From: Solidesulfovibrio magneticus RS-1 | Lineage (GTDB): Bacteria > Desulfobacterota > Desulfovibrionia > Desulfovibrionales > Desulfovibrionaceae | NCBI RefSeq assembly: GCF_000010665.1 | Contig: NC_012796.1 | Coordinates: forward strand, 3,873,501-3,937,500 | Reading direction: 5' to 3' | Length of the DNA stretch: 64,000 nucleotides | In this document: positions 25,202 to 33,447 of the stretch, in pieces | Position numbering within the stretch: the stretch's first letter is position 1 | Layout of the letters: every line of letters starts with the position of its first letter | Notes under the pieces: generated by a model | What the model saw: the letters and a program-made list of their open reading frames with translations, nothing else | Database searches by the model: none | Told to the model about the DNA's origin: nothing | Made by a program: the position numbers and the translations under genes

Positions 25202-25681
25202 CTATGGTGCCCACAATCCCTTCTTTTCATCTCGACATTGAAGTTCCCAGGCCTGCCAGCCGACGCATTCAGGCGTCCAACGATCCCGACAAAGGCGCAT
25301 TTTCACCGTGGCGAGGCAGGCCCGCGTGAGCACGTCGGCGATGTCCTCCTGACCGACAATTACCCGGGCGACCGGTTCCCCATCCTTACCGAGCCCCATG
25401 GGGAGCACCTCGGCCACGTCTCCCCACTGATGACACCATGAGGTCGTCCGCTTCATGGCATCGTCCCCTCCGGGTTGACCAGGGGCGGGCACGCGGATGG
25501 CGTAGAGCTTCACGCGCTCGACCTGGCCGTCAGGCCTGGCAATGTCGAGGGTTGCGCCATCCACCACTTGCACCACCTTACCCTGCCAGGAGTCGGTGGC
25601 AGTGGCTCTCCCAGGGGAGAACAGGACCACGAAGACCGCCAGGGCAACAAGAACCCCACCGTCACAGAATCGCATACCCAT
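25202..25681 (-). CDS. exported staphylococcal-nuclease-like protein
   Basis: About 159 residues from the ATG at 25681 (25675 equally possible); signal peptide to about residue 29. The OB-fold start WQGKVVQVVDGATLDIARPD and the ending EKKGLWAP are typical of thermonucleases. Where active enzymes have R-x-x-G-I-D-A-P-E, this protein has VKLYAIRVPAPG, so the acidic metal ligand and catalytic Glu look altered. It may be an inactive or specialized version. Several cysteines in the C-terminal half (CVGWQAWELQCRDE) suggest disulphides. First gene of the exported operon. Confidence 0.7.
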   Translation of the reverse strand: MGMRFCDGGVLVALAVFVVLFSPGRATATDSWQGKVVQVVDGATLDIARPDGQVERVKLYAIRVPAPGQPGGDDAMKRTTSWCHQWGDVAEVLPMGLGKDGEPVARVIVGQEDIADVLTRACLATVKMRLCRDRWTPECVGWQAWELQCRDEKKGLWAP

Positions 25682-25937
25682 CTCGCCTACCCATCGCTTG
25701 AGTGCAAAGACTATGTGGCCGTTTATGCCCAGCCCAGGGCGGCATGGCAACGGCTTATTGGCCCTGGAAAGCCGAGGGCCGTAGCGCCTCCCTTTGCAAA
25801 AAAGGCGCGGCGAAAACGGAGAAACGTCAACTATAAGAAATGAGGGTGGCGGGGCCACATTTGACCGGGATGGTTCAATGTTGCGTTTTCGTAAGATTGA
25901 GAATGAGCAGGATCATGCCCTTATGCCGGGGTACACC

Positions 25938-25961
25938 AAAACCTCCGATTTCGGAGGGTTT
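25938..25961. repeat. dispersed hairpin (partner 19530-19552)
   Basis: AAAACCTCCG, a 4-base loop and CGGAGGGTTT; nearly the same hairpin with the same CCA flank occurs at 19530-19552. Confidence 0.6.
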
Positions 25962-26104
25962 GCCGCCACCAAGATAAAAAGTGGGATTTCCCACCTTTTT
26001 TGCGACTGCCAGGATAATGCAGCCCGGGACTGCATTTCGGTGCCCGCAATCTTGCGGAGGCTGACCCGGCAGAACGAAAACACACATACCTGTGCTCTCC
26101 ACAA

Positions 26105-26122
26105 TTGACGATATATCGTCAA
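26105..26122. promoter_or_regulatory. 18-bp perfect palindrome, candidate operator
   Basis: TTGACGATATATCGTCAA reads the same on both strands. It stands alone in non-coding DNA; too short in loop to be a terminator, it has the form of a dimeric regulator's binding site. No adjacent promoter could be fixed. Confidence 0.5.
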
Positions 26123-26441
26123 ACATCTCTTGTGGCCTCTAGTTCCTGCTGGCTGGCTTTTTGTGGCAAATGTGACCATTGGCCCACTTGCAGGAATAAA
26201 GTCGCCCGGTGAGCCACCAGAAACGCCGGCCTAAACCAGTCCAAGGAACAAAGAGACCACCTCGTGGCTGGGGGAGGGCTGGCGGTCGTGGTCGGGACTG
26301 AGCACAATTTTATGCCGAGTGGGCCGTGGGTAAGCACGGCTGGGCGAGGGGAGGAGTGAATTGTCGGTCAACCCGCGATGGGGCGCTTCCCATCCCCGTG
26401 GGCCTGGGCTATTTTCACCTCACTTCATTCCCTTGCATAAT

Positions 26442-26468
26442 AAAAGGATGGACAGGAGATGGACAACC
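26442..26468. repeat. integrase arm-type repeats, right end
   Basis: Two direct copies of the GGATGGACA/GAGATGGACAA word, matching the pair at 9154-9178 in 24 of about 26 bases. Together with the left set they bracket the element. Confidence 0.6.
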
Positions 26469-26575
26469 ATGACGCACACAAAAGAAAAAGGGGCCAGCTT
26501 TTTCAGCTAACCCCTTGATTTCTTATGGTGCCGAGGGAGAGAATTGAACTCCCGACACGGGGATTTTCAGTCCCC
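26468..26575. repeat. right attachment repeat (inside the intact tRNA-Phe)
   Basis: Right copy of the junction repeat, matching 8934-9040. Its inner part contains the tRNA terminator and its outer 50 bases are the 3' half of the intact tRNA, so integration rebuilt the tRNA with element-borne sequence. Confidence 0.93.
26479..26514 (-). terminator. terminator of tRNA-Phe
   Basis: On the minus strand GGGGTTAGCT pairs with AGCTGGCCCC around a GAAAA loop, followed by TTTTTCTTTT. An equal hairpin is left behind at 8945-8979. Confidence 0.85.
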
Positions 26576-26601
26576 TGCTCTACCGACTGAGCTACCTCGG
26601 C
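26526..26601 (-). tRNA. tRNA-Phe (anticodon GAA)
   Basis: 76 nucleotides folding into a standard cloverleaf: acceptor GCCGAGG/CCTCGGC, D stem GCTC/GAGC, anticodon stem GGGGA/TCCCC with loop CTGAAAA (anticodon GAA), T loop TTCAATT, discriminator A and encoded CCA. It is the integration target of the element; the 3' 50 nucleotides are duplicated at 8991-9040. A promoter lies at 26617-26645 on the chromosomal side. Confidence 0.97.
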
Positions 26602-26616
26602 AGCGGCGAGAAGGGA

Positions 26617-26645
26617 TATCTAGCCAAACCCGCCGGGCTTGGCAA
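26617..26645 (-). promoter_or_regulatory. candidate promoter of tRNA-Phe
   Basis: On the minus strand TTGCCA, a 17-base spacer and TAGATA, ending 16 bases before the tRNA 5' end. It lies outside the element. Confidence 0.5.
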
Positions 26646-26664
26646 CAACTTTTTTGAGGTTCCC

Positions 26665-26736
26665 ATGAAAACCAATGATTTTATTTTCTCACTGATCGGG
26701 CTATCTACCTACCTGCTCGTGCTGTTCTACCTCTAG
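26665..26736 (+). CDS. 23-residue membrane microprotein (tentative)
   Basis: A 23-codon frame, ATG with GAGG seven bases upstream, encoding one hydrophobic run (FIFSLIGLSTYLLVLFYL). Its stop lies 10 bases before the ATG at 26747 and overlaps that gene's ribosome site region, suggesting coupling. Too short for firm support. Confidence 0.4.
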   Translation: MKTNDFIFSLIGLSTYLLVLFYL

Positions 26737-26746
26737 GAGAAACGAC

Positions 26747-27181
26747 ATGTCCGAACTTGCCGCCTTCATCGACTCGTGGACCGACGATCCAAACGGCGTC
26801 AAAAAGGCTTTTGTGCGCCTCAAGACCGTGCTCGAAAGCCTCCAGGGCGCCACCGTCAACTTCGTCCCCCGCCCGCCCGCGAGCTACAGCCTGCGCGCCG
26901 AACCCCATCGCGGCCGCCCGGTCATCACCATGGTCGACGTGGCCACCCTTGACGGCGAACGGTTCCTGTCGGTGTGCTTCTACGCCGACACCATCACCGA
27001 CCCCGAGGAGCGCGGCGACCTCATCCCCGGGGGCCTGCTCTCCCAGGACGGCTACTGCTTCGACCTCGACTCCGGCGAAGCCGACGACGTGGCCTACATC
27101 GAAGCCCGCATCATCGAAGCCGCCAACGCCTTCTCCCTGCCCGAGGACAGCCCCTGCGGCGAGGTCGACGAGGAAGACTAG
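26747..27181 (+). CDS. hypothetical soluble protein
   Basis: 144 residues, ATG after AGGAGAAACGAC. Acidic, especially at the C-terminus (CGEVDEED), with an alpha/beta pattern (VITMVDVATLDGERFLSVCF; YIEARIIEAANAF). No domain recognized. Chromosomal high-GC codon use, so it is outside the element. It faces the yraN gene. Confidence 0.7.
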   Translation: MSELAAFIDSWTDDPNGVKKAFVRLKTVLESLQGATVNFVPRPPASYSLRAEPHRGRPVITMVDVATLDGERFLSVCFYADTITDPEERGDLIPGGLLSQDGYCFDLDSGEADDVAYIEARIIEAANAFSLPEDSPCGEVDEED

Positions 27182-27282
27182 CGCCGTCTCCCGCCTTTGG
27201 CCGACGCCGGCCGCACAATACGGATCACCGGGGACCGCGTCCCGAACATGCGCAAGCGCTTGCGCAAGGGACGCGGCCCCTG

Positions 27283-27684
27283 TCACCAGGGCTGAAACAA
27301 GCCGCCGGCCGGGCCGGCGTCCTCAAGACTGAAGGCGTCGGCCACATGACTGGCCGTCAGGTGGCCGCTTCGGCTCTCCACGGCCACCACGTCAAACCGG
27401 CACGGCCGGTCCCACCAGTCGCGCTCGGACAAAAACTGCGCCGCCGCCCGCACAATGCGCCGCCGCTTGGCCGGGGTGACGGCCTCCTCGGGCCGACCGC
27501 GCATCCCCTCCCCGCGCGCCTTGACCTCCACGAAGACCACGGTGTCGCCGTCGCGGCACACCAGATCCACTTCGCCCCCGCGCGCCCGGTAATTGCGTGT
27601 CACAACGGCAAAGCCCTTGGCGATGAGATGCGCCTCGGCGGCGGCTTCGCCTTCGCGGCCGAATTCGAGATGCTTGGCGGTCAT
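27283..27684 (-). CDS. yraN: YraN/UPF0102 family endonuclease-like protein
   Basis: 133 residues from the ATG at 27684 (GGAG upstream); the longer open frame is not typical. Opening EFGREGEAAAEAHL, then the restriction-endonuclease-fold motif EVDLVCRD and FVEVKAR, conserved in the family. Function in cells is uncertain; it is usually beside rnhB, as here, at the end of the rplS operon. Confidence 0.92.
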   Translation of the reverse strand: MTAKHLEFGREGEAAAEAHLIAKGFAVVTRNYRARGGEVDLVCRDGDTVVFVEVKARGEGMRGRPEEAVTPAKRRRIVRAAAQFLSERDWWDRPCRFDVVAVESRSGHLTASHVADAFSLEDAGPAGGLFQPW

Positions 27685-27794
27685 GGATGGCGCTCCGGGA
27701 GGGTCCGTGCCCTGACCGCCCCGCCGTAGTCGGGTAAGAAAGCAGCGCCAAACCCATCCCGTGAGAAAAAACGCGGGCGGGCGGCCATGGCGGC

Positions 27795-28427
27795 CTACAG
27801 CCCCGGCAGGCCGAGCTGGCGCGGCGTCTTGTCCGGCAGCACGCCCCGGAAGGTCAGGCGGTGGATGGAGCAAGGCCCCAGGCGGCGCAGGGCGTCCAGA
27901 TGGACGGCCACGCCGTAGCCCTTGTGGGCGGCGAAACCGTAACCGGGATGGCGGCGGTCGTAGAGGTCAAGAAGCCGGTCGCGGGCGGTCTTGGCCAGGA
28001 TGGAGGCGGCGGATATGGCCGGGACGCTGGCATCCCCGCCGATGACGCATTCCTGGCGCAGGCGGCCGGCCAGAAGGCCCAGGTACGCCTCGGGAATAAT
28101 CTTGTTGCCGTCGATGCAGGCCAGCCCGGGAAACAGGCGCAAATGGGCCAGGGCCTTGGCCATGGCCGCGAAGGTGGCTTGCAGGATGTTGATGCGGTCG
28201 ATTTCGCCCGGCCAGACAAAGGCCACAGCCCAGGCCAGGGCTTGGGCCTTGATGGCCGGGGCCAGGGCCTCGCGTTTGGCAGGGGTGAGCTTCTTGGAAT
28301 CGGTCAGGCCCGGCAGCTCGTAGATCTCGGGCAGGATGACCGCGCCGGCGGCCACCGGTCCGGCCAGACAACCGCGCCCGGCCTCGTCCACGCCGGCCAC
28401 GAGCCGGCCTTGCGCGGTTTCAGTCAT
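27795..28427 (-). CDS. rnhB: ribonuclease HII
   Basis: 210 residues from the ATG at 28427; an in-frame TTG lies 15 bases upstream. Catalytic motifs are present: [14 protein letters not shown] with the Asp-Glu pair, DSKKL, and [14 protein letters not shown] near residue 140. It cuts the RNA strand of RNA-DNA hybrids and removes misincorporated ribonucleotides. Follows rplS by about 105 bases in the conserved cluster. Confidence 0.95.
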   Translation of the reverse strand: MTETAQGRLVAGVDEAGRGCLAGPVAAGAVILPEIYELPGLTDSKKLTPAKREALAPAIKAQALAWAVAFVWPGEIDRINILQATFAAMAKALAHLRLFPGLACIDGNKIIPEAYLGLLAGRLRQECVIGGDASVPAISAASILAKTARDRLLDLYDRRHPGYGFAAHKGYGVAVHLDALRRLGPCSIHRLTFRGVLPDKTPRQLGLPGL

Positions 28428-28532
28428 GGCCGCAAGCGCCAAAAGCCGCGCCTGCCCGCGTCCCCAAGGACGCCGGGCAGGCCGCGGCCGAGAGATGGAA
28501 CCCCAAGGGGACCACGGCGGATCGCCGCAAGC

Positions 28533-28883
28533 TTAATCCCAAGCGGTGCGGGTCTTGATGCGGGCAGCCTTGCCGCGCAGGGCGCGCAGGTAGTACAGGC
28601 GGCTGCGGCGGACCTTGCCCTGGGCAACCACTTCGATGCGCTCGATAAACGGCGAGTGCATGGGGAACACGCGCTCCACGCCCACGCCGTCGGAAACCTT
28701 GCGCACGGTGAAGGTGGAGTCCACCCCGCCCTTGCGCAGGCGCAGCACCGCGCCCTGGAAGACCTGGATGCGCTCTTTTTCACCCTCGATGATGCGCAGG
28801 TGCACCTTGATGGTGTCGCCGGGACGGAAGGCCGGGATGTCCATACGCATTTGTTCGCGTTCAAGCTGGTCAATCACGTTCAT
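28533..28883 (-). CDS. rplS: 50S ribosomal protein L19
   Basis: 116 residues of normal family length. Characteristic blocks: [33 protein letters not shown] and [11 protein letters not shown]. Located at the 30S-50S interface. ATG at 28883 with GAGGAGAAAG upstream. Downstream of trmD in the standard ribosomal/tRNA modification operon. Confidence 0.97.
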   Translation of the reverse strand: MNVIDQLEREQMRMDIPAFRPGDTIKVHLRIIEGEKERIQVFQGAVLRLRKGGVDSTFTVRKVSDGVGVERVFPMHSPFIERIEVVAQGKVRRSRLYYLRALRGKAARIKTRTAWD

Positions 28884-29061
28884 AACGCTTTCTCCTCGGA
28901 TAAAGCCGCAAGCGCCCCGCGCCGTCCGGCCTTGGAATGTCGTTGTCTCGCCGCCGCGACGCCCTTGGCGCCGCGCCCTCGAAGCCCGGCCTCCGGACTT
29001 CGACGCTTACTCCCAAAATTTTTCCTTAACAATACTGGCGTATGATTAAGGGAACGCCCCA

Positions 29062-30339
29062 CTACAGGGCATCGCCGATCAGCCTATCAATCAAGATGCC
29101 GGCCGCGGCCCGCACCGACAGGTGGTTGTAGTCCGAAAACGGCCGGATCGCCGGCAACACCCCGTCGGCTCGGTCCAGCACGTCCTCGGCCAGGCCATGG
29201 CCCGTGCCCAGGACAACCAGCATGGGACGCGCCGCCATCAACTCCCGCGCCGCCGCAAAGGACAGTGTGGCCGGCCCCCGGGCGCTGGTGGCGACCAGGG
29301 CCGCCGGCCGGCCATGCTCGGCCGACACCGCCGCCAGGGCCGCGTCCAGGGTCTCGTGCAGCCGCACCAGGGACAGGGCCTCGGCCCGGTCCGGATTGGA
29401 GCGCGCGCCAGGGCCGGCCCGCCAATGCTCCACGATGCGCCCGGCCAGGGCGAGCTGGTCGCGAAGCGGGGTCACCACCTCGAACCCGCCCAGACCGTAG
29501 GTACGGGAAACGCGCGCTATATCGTGGACGTCGAGATTTGTCAAAGACACTGTGCCGACGGAGCCGTCCTTGAGGAGCACCGGGCCGTGGACGAGGCCGA
29601 TATGGCAGTTGCGGCCGGACCGGCGGCGCGGCCTGCCCTTTAAAAAATCGGCGTCTTCGGGGGACAGCGGCGTGACGTCAAAAAGATCCGGCCGGTGGGC
29701 CAGGGTGGTTTCCAACGAGCGCTGCCGACGCCAGGCCGCGATGGCGGCATGGTTGCCGGTGAGCAGTTCCGGAGGCACGGGCAGCCCTTCGAAGACCTCG
29801 GGCCGGGTGTAGTGCGGATATTCCAGCAGGCCGGTGGAAAAGCTCTCCTCGTCGGCCGAGGCGTCCTTGCCCATGAAGCCCGGCACCAGCCGCGACACGG
29901 CCTCCATGAGGCAGGCGGCGGCGGATTCGCCGCCCGAGAGCACGAAATCGCCCACGGACACGGGGGTCACGTCGAAAAGATCGAAAATGCGGGCGTCGAT
30001 GCCTTCGTAGCGGCCGCACAGCAGCGTCAGGCTTGGCTCCTGGGCCAGATCGGCGGCCATGGCCTGGGTGAGCGGCTGGCCGGCCGGCGAGAGCATGAGG
30101 ATTTTCCCCGGCGCGGGCAGGGCGCGCAGGGCCGCGACCATGGTCGGCAGGCCCATGACCATGCCCGGGCCGCCGCCGTAGGGCCGGTCGTCCACGGTGT
30201 GGTGGCGGTCGACGGCATAGTCGCGGGGGTTGACGCGCGCCACGGCAACGACGCCCGCCTCCACCGCCTTGGCCATGAGCCCGCAGGAGAGGAAGGAATC
30301 GAAAAATTCCGGGAAGATCGTCAACACGTTAAACTGCAT
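29062..30339 (-). CDS. trmD: TrmD fused to a second SPOUT-type RNA methyltransferase
   Basis: 425 residues, far longer than ordinary TrmD (about 240). Residues 1-235 are TrmD: YGGGPGMVM, LLCGRYEGIDAR and SVGDFVLSGGE form the deep-knot SAM site for m1G37 of tRNA. Residues about 245-425 match the Methyltrn_RNA_4/TM1570-like SPOUT family: IGLVHGPVLLKDGSVGTVSL, then a GFEVVTP segment and GTGHGLAEDVLDRADGVLP. The target of the second domain is not known from sequence. ATG at 30339, operon position between rimM and rplS. Confidence 0.93.
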   Translation of the reverse strand: MQFNVLTIFPEFFDSFLSCGLMAKAVEAGVVAVARVNPRDYAVDRHHTVDDRPYGGGPGMVMGLPTMVAALRALPAPGKILMLSPAGQPLTQAMAADLAQEPSLTLLCGRYEGIDARIFDLFDVTPVSVGDFVLSGGESAAACLMEAVSRLVPGFMGKDASADEESFSTGLLEYPHYTRPEVFEGLPVPPELLTGNHAAIAAWRRQRSLETTLAHRPDLFDVTPLSPEDADFLKGRPRRRSGRNCHIGLVHGPVLLKDGSVGTVSLTNLDVHDIARVSRTYGLGGFEVVTPLRDQLALAGRIVEHWRAGPGARSNPDRAEALSLVRLHETLDAALAAVSAEHGRPAALVATSARGPATLSFAAARELMAARPMLVVLGTGHGLAEDVLDRADGVLPAIRPFSDYNHLSVRAAAGILIDRLIGDAL

Positions 30340-30391
30340 TTTCTCTCATCCGAGCGCGTTGCCCAGACCGCGCCCATTCTACCGCCCCCAA

Positions 30392-30489
30392 TCGGGGGGT
30401 CCGGGGGGATCATCCCCCCGGCGGGTCCAGGGCAGCGCCCTGGCCGGGTCTGGGGCGGCGCCCCAGCGGGGTCCGGGGCAGCGCCCCGG
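30392..30489. repeat. four tandem hairpins after rimM
   Basis: Palindromes at 30401-30421, 30427-30443, 30450-30466 and 30473-30489, the last three exactly 23 bases apart, each 17 bp and separated by a GGGTC-type spacer. The last palindrome touches the rimM stop codon. REP-like; may shape rimM-trmD transcript levels. Confidence 0.85.
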
Positions 30490-31044
30490 CTACTCGTCCA
30501 CGAGGTAGATGTCGAGCAGCCCCGGGGGCGGGTCGATGGTGACGACGCCAGCGTCGAGGTCGACGTCCGGCACGAAGTCGTCGGTGGCGGGAAAGAGGAT
30601 CTCGCGGCCCTTGGCGTCGCGGATGACCCAGATTTCCGGTCCGCCGTAATCGCGGACGTCCTCGATGACGCCGAGGTCGGGATCGGTTGGCGCGGCGTCG
30701 GCCAAGCGCACCCGCAGGCCGGGCAGGTCGTGAAGAAACACCTCGTCCTCGGCGGCCGCGACGAGCCTGTCGGCCGGCACGCAGATGGCCAGCCCACGCA
30801 GGGCATCGGCGGCGGTGCGGTCCGGGACGTTGTCCAGGGTGATGAGGATGCGGTCCTGGTGGGGCCGGGCGGCGCGCACCACATAGTCCCTGCCGCGCCC
30901 GGGGTCCGACGGCGGCGACAAGCGCAGGGTCGAACCTCGGGCGAAGTAGGTTGGGGAATCGGCGTGGCTGTCCACGACGAGTTCTCCCCGGACGCCGTGG
31001 GGGCGGGCGACCACCCCCACGATGATGTATTTGCTTGCGGCCAT
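30490..31044 (-). CDS. rimM: 16S rRNA processing protein RimM
   Basis: 184 residues from the ATG at 31044. N-terminal RimM barrel with IVGVVARPHGVRGELVVDS, C-terminal PRC-barrel with EIWVIRDAKGREILFPATDD and VDLDAGVVTIDPPPGLLD. Helps mature the 30S head by binding S19. Position between khpA and trmD is the conserved order. Confidence 0.95.
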   Translation of the reverse strand: MAASKYIIVGVVARPHGVRGELVVDSHADSPTYFARGSTLRLSPPSDPGRGRDYVVRAARPHQDRILITLDNVPDRTAADALRGLAICVPADRLVAAAEDEVFLHDLPGLRVRLADAAPTDPDLGVIEDVRDYGGPEIWVIRDAKGREILFPATDDFVPDVDLDAGVVTIDPPPGLLDIYLVDE

Positions 31045-31090
31045 GGACCGTCTGCCTTGGTTGCGGCGCGGGCCGTGCGCGCCGGCCGGG

Positions 31091-31324
31091 TTATTCGAGG
31101 ATTTCCAGGACGGAGCGCTTGCGGGCCTTGGTGGAGGCCGCGCCGAGGATGGTGCGCATGGCCCGGGCCGTGCGGCCCTGCTTGCCGATGACCTTGCCGA
31201 GATCTTCCTTGGCCACCTTGAGTTCGATGACCGAGGTCTGCTCGCCTTCAATCTCCGACACGTGCACCTGGTCCGGATTATCCACCAACGATTTCGCCAC
31301 GTATTCGATCAAGTCCTTCAACAT
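31091..31324 (-). CDS. khpA: KH-domain RNA-binding protein KhpA
   Basis: 77 residues from the ATG at 31324, which follows AGGAGG. Single KH domain with the [15 protein letters not shown] loop (GxxG). KhpA-type proteins bind many RNAs and often pair with KhpB. Classic place between rpsP and rimM. Confidence 0.94.
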   Translation of the reverse strand: MLKDLIEYVAKSLVDNPDQVHVSEIEGEQTSVIELKVAKEDLGKVIGKQGRTARAMRTILGAASTKARKRSVLEILE

Positions 31325-31465
31325 ACGCACCTCCTGAGGGTAACCGTCAGAGCAAGCGAAGGACTTCCGCTTCCGAGTCCGCACATCTCCCGGCTATCGG
31401 GAGGGGAGCGGCGGCGTCGCGGCTTGCCGGCCGGACCGGCCCGGCGGTCACCCGCCGGCTTGCGC

Positions 31466-31705
31466 CTAGACGCCCGCCTTCTGGAGCAGGGCGCGCACGG
31501 TATCCGTGGGCTCGGCGCCGCGCGCCAGCCAGGCCCGTACTTTATCACCATCCACTTTTATCTCGGCCGGGTCAACCATGGGGTTGTAATAGCCCAGGTA
31601 TTCCAGGGCGCGGCCGTCGCGGCGGGTTTCGGAATTCATGGCGACAATGCGGTAGAACGGGCGCTTCTTGCAACCCATGCGGGTCAGGCGCAGTTTCATG
31701 GCCAT
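31466..31705 (-). CDS. rpsP: 30S ribosomal protein S16
   Basis: 79 residues, normal length. [20 protein letters not shown] is the family start, followed by [13 protein letters not shown]. Assembles early into the 30S body. 61 bases downstream of ffh. Confidence 0.97.
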   Translation of the reverse strand: MAMKLRLTRMGCKKRPFYRIVAMNSETRRDGRALEYLGYYNPMVDPAEIKVDGDKVRAWLARGAEPTDTVRALLQKAGV

Positions 31706-31766
31706 AACGTGTCTCCCCTTTATGTGGTGGACGATTTGCTGTTGTGGAAGCCCGCGAACCTTGCGG

Positions 31767-33284
31767 TCAGCGTTTTTTCCGTTTTTTCCGTTGTTCTTTC
31801 TTCTTCTTGGCGGCGGCCCGGGCGCTTTCGATGGCGGCTCGGCTCGGCGCGGGCGCGCCGCCCATGCCCGGCGGCATTCCGGGCATTGAACCCATGCCGC
31901 CCATGCCGGGCATTCCCGGCATCCCGCCCGGGGGCATTCCGGGCATCTTCATCCCAGGCGGCATCTTGGGCATGGAGGGCATCCCCTTGCCGCCCATCAT
32001 GCGCTGCATCATCTTCTGCATCTGGGTGAAATTTTTCAGCAACTGGCTGACTTCCAGGACCGTCACGCCCGAACCCTTGGCAATGCGTTCCCGGCGGCTG
32101 GTGTTGATCAGCTTGGGATTGTCGCGTTCGGCCTTGGTCATGGAGTTGATGATGGCCTCGACCCGGGCCATCTCCTTTTCCGGCATCTGCACGTCGCCAA
32201 GCTGCTTGCGGACCTGGGACATGCCGGGGATGAGCTTTAATAGCCCTTCCAGGGATCCAAGCTTTTTGATGCGGCGCATCTGGGTGCGGAAGTCTTCCAG
32301 GGTGAACTGGGCCTTGCGCAGCTTGCGCTCCATCTCGGCCGCTTCCTCGGCGTCGACGTCGGTCTGGGCCTTCTCGATGAGCGTGAGGATGTCGCCCATG
32401 CCCAGGATGCGCGAGGCGGCCCGGTCGGGATAGAACAGCTCCAGGTCGGAGACTTTCTCGCCCGTGCCCACGAGCTTGATGGGCTTGCCCGTGACCTGGC
32501 GCACGGACAGGGCCGCGCCGCCCCGGGCGTCGCCGTCCATCTTGGTCAGGACCACGCCGGTGATGTCCAGGCGCTCGTTGAAGGCGGCGGCCACGGTGAC
32601 GGCGTCCTGGCCGGTCATGGCGTCGGCCACGAACAGGATTTCCCCGGGGGCGCAGCCGGCCTTGATGGCGGCCAGCTCGTCCATGAGGGCTTCGTCGATG
32701 TGCAGGCGGCCGGCGGTGTCCAGCAGCACCACGTCGTGGCCGGTGCGCTTGGCCTCGGCCAGGGCGGCGGCGCAGATGTCCACCGGGTTCTGGTCCGGGG
32801 TGGACGGATAGGCCTCGATGTCGAGCTGGGAAGCGAGCTTATGGAGCTGGTCGATGGCCGCCGGACGGTAGACGTCGGCCGGGACCAGATAGGGCTTGCG
32901 CTTGAATTCGCGGCGCAGTTTCAGGGCCAGCTTGGCGCAGGTGGTGGTCTTGCCCGAGCCTTGCAGGCCCACGACCATGATGACGGCCGGCGAACCGGAC
33001 AGGTCGAGGTCGGTGGCCTGTCCGCCGAGAATCTCGATGAGTTCCTCGTGGACGATTTTCACGACCTGCTGGCCGGGATTGAGGCTCTTGAGCACGTCCT
33101 GGCCGACGGCCCGCTCCCGGACGCGTTCAACGAAGTCCTTGACGACCTTGAAATTGACGTCGGCCTCGAGCAAAGCCAAACGCACTTCGCGCAACGCGGT
33201 CTGGACGTTCTCCTCGGTCAGCCGGGCCTGGCCCCTGATCTTGCGGAAAACGTCTTCGAGTCTGTCTGTAAGGCTGTCGAACAT
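31767..33284 (-). CDS. ffh: signal recognition particle protein Ffh
   Basis: 505 residues. N domain, GTPase G domain with [40 protein letters not shown] and [10 protein letters not shown], and an M domain ending in an unusually long Met/Gly/Pro-rich tail (about residues 425-490) before a Lys-rich end. It binds 4.5S RNA and signal sequences to target proteins to the membrane. First gene of the ribosomal cluster. Confidence 0.97.
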   Translation of the reverse strand: MFDSLTDRLEDVFRKIRGQARLTEENVQTALREVRLALLEADVNFKVVKDFVERVRERAVGQDVLKSLNPGQQVVKIVHEELIEILGGQATDLDLSGSPAVIMVVGLQGSGKTTTCAKLALKLRREFKRKPYLVPADVYRPAAIDQLHKLASQLDIEAYPSTPDQNPVDICAAALAEAKRTGHDVVLLDTAGRLHIDEALMDELAAIKAGCAPGEILFVADAMTGQDAVTVAAAFNERLDITGVVLTKMDGDARGGAALSVRQVTGKPIKLVGTGEKVSDLELFYPDRAASRILGMGDILTLIEKAQTDVDAEEAAEMERKLRKAQFTLEDFRTQMRRIKKLGSLEGLLKLIPGMSQVRKQLGDVQMPEKEMARVEAIINSMTKAERDNPKLINTSRRERIAKGSGVTVLEVSQLLKNFTQMQKMMQRMMGGKGMPSMPKMPPGMKMPGMPPGGMPGMPGMGGMGSMPGMPPGMGGAPAPSRAAIESARAAAKKKKEQRKKRKKR

Positions 33285-33378
33285 GGTCCTGGCGCACCTC
33301 GGTAAAGGGCAAAGTTTGACTTGATAACGGCAAGCGGTCCAGACGTCAAGAGGCCGCCGGGACCGGCCCGGCGGCTGG

Positions 33379-33412
33379 AAAAAAAAGCCCCGTCCGGCGA
33401 GCGGACGGGGCC
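33379..33412 (-). terminator. terminator of the RRM protein gene
   Basis: On the minus strand GCCCCGTCCG pairs with CGGACGGGGC around a short loop, followed by eight T residues; 36 bases after the stop. Confidence 0.88.
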
Positions 33413-33447
33413 ATGGCGTCTTTTAGTCGATGCCGGGCGTCCGAGGA

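Larger units (their letters stand above)
25682..26441. other. right-end non-coding stretch of the element
   Basis: No supported gene. It holds the upstream region of the exported operon, a CCTCCG/CGGAGG hairpin (25938-25961, partner at 19530-19552) and an 18-bp perfect palindrome at 26105-26122. Confidence 0.55.
9041..26575. mobile_element. 17.5 kb integrative element in tRNA-Phe (satellite-like island)
   Basis: Bounded by direct repeats of the tRNA-Phe 3' half, with a tyrosine integrase just inside the left repeat and the restored full tRNA at the right. It carries regulation (AlpA-like and small winged-helix genes), replication (PrimPol-helicase, candidate origin), a DUF5681 protein and cargo (nucleotidyltransferase, EVE-HNH endonuclease, exported nucleases). 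No capsid, tail, terminase, relaxase or type IV secretion gene is visible. It is therefore either a phage-satellite-like element or an island that depends on helpers. Base composition is patchy, with AT-rich cargo near 12.3-13.3, 18.9-21.2 and 23.1-23.7 kb. Confidence 0.92.

Noticed and set aside
25875-26179. Minus-strand frames near the right element end
   Set aside because: They cross the hairpin and the palindrome and lack ribosome sites.
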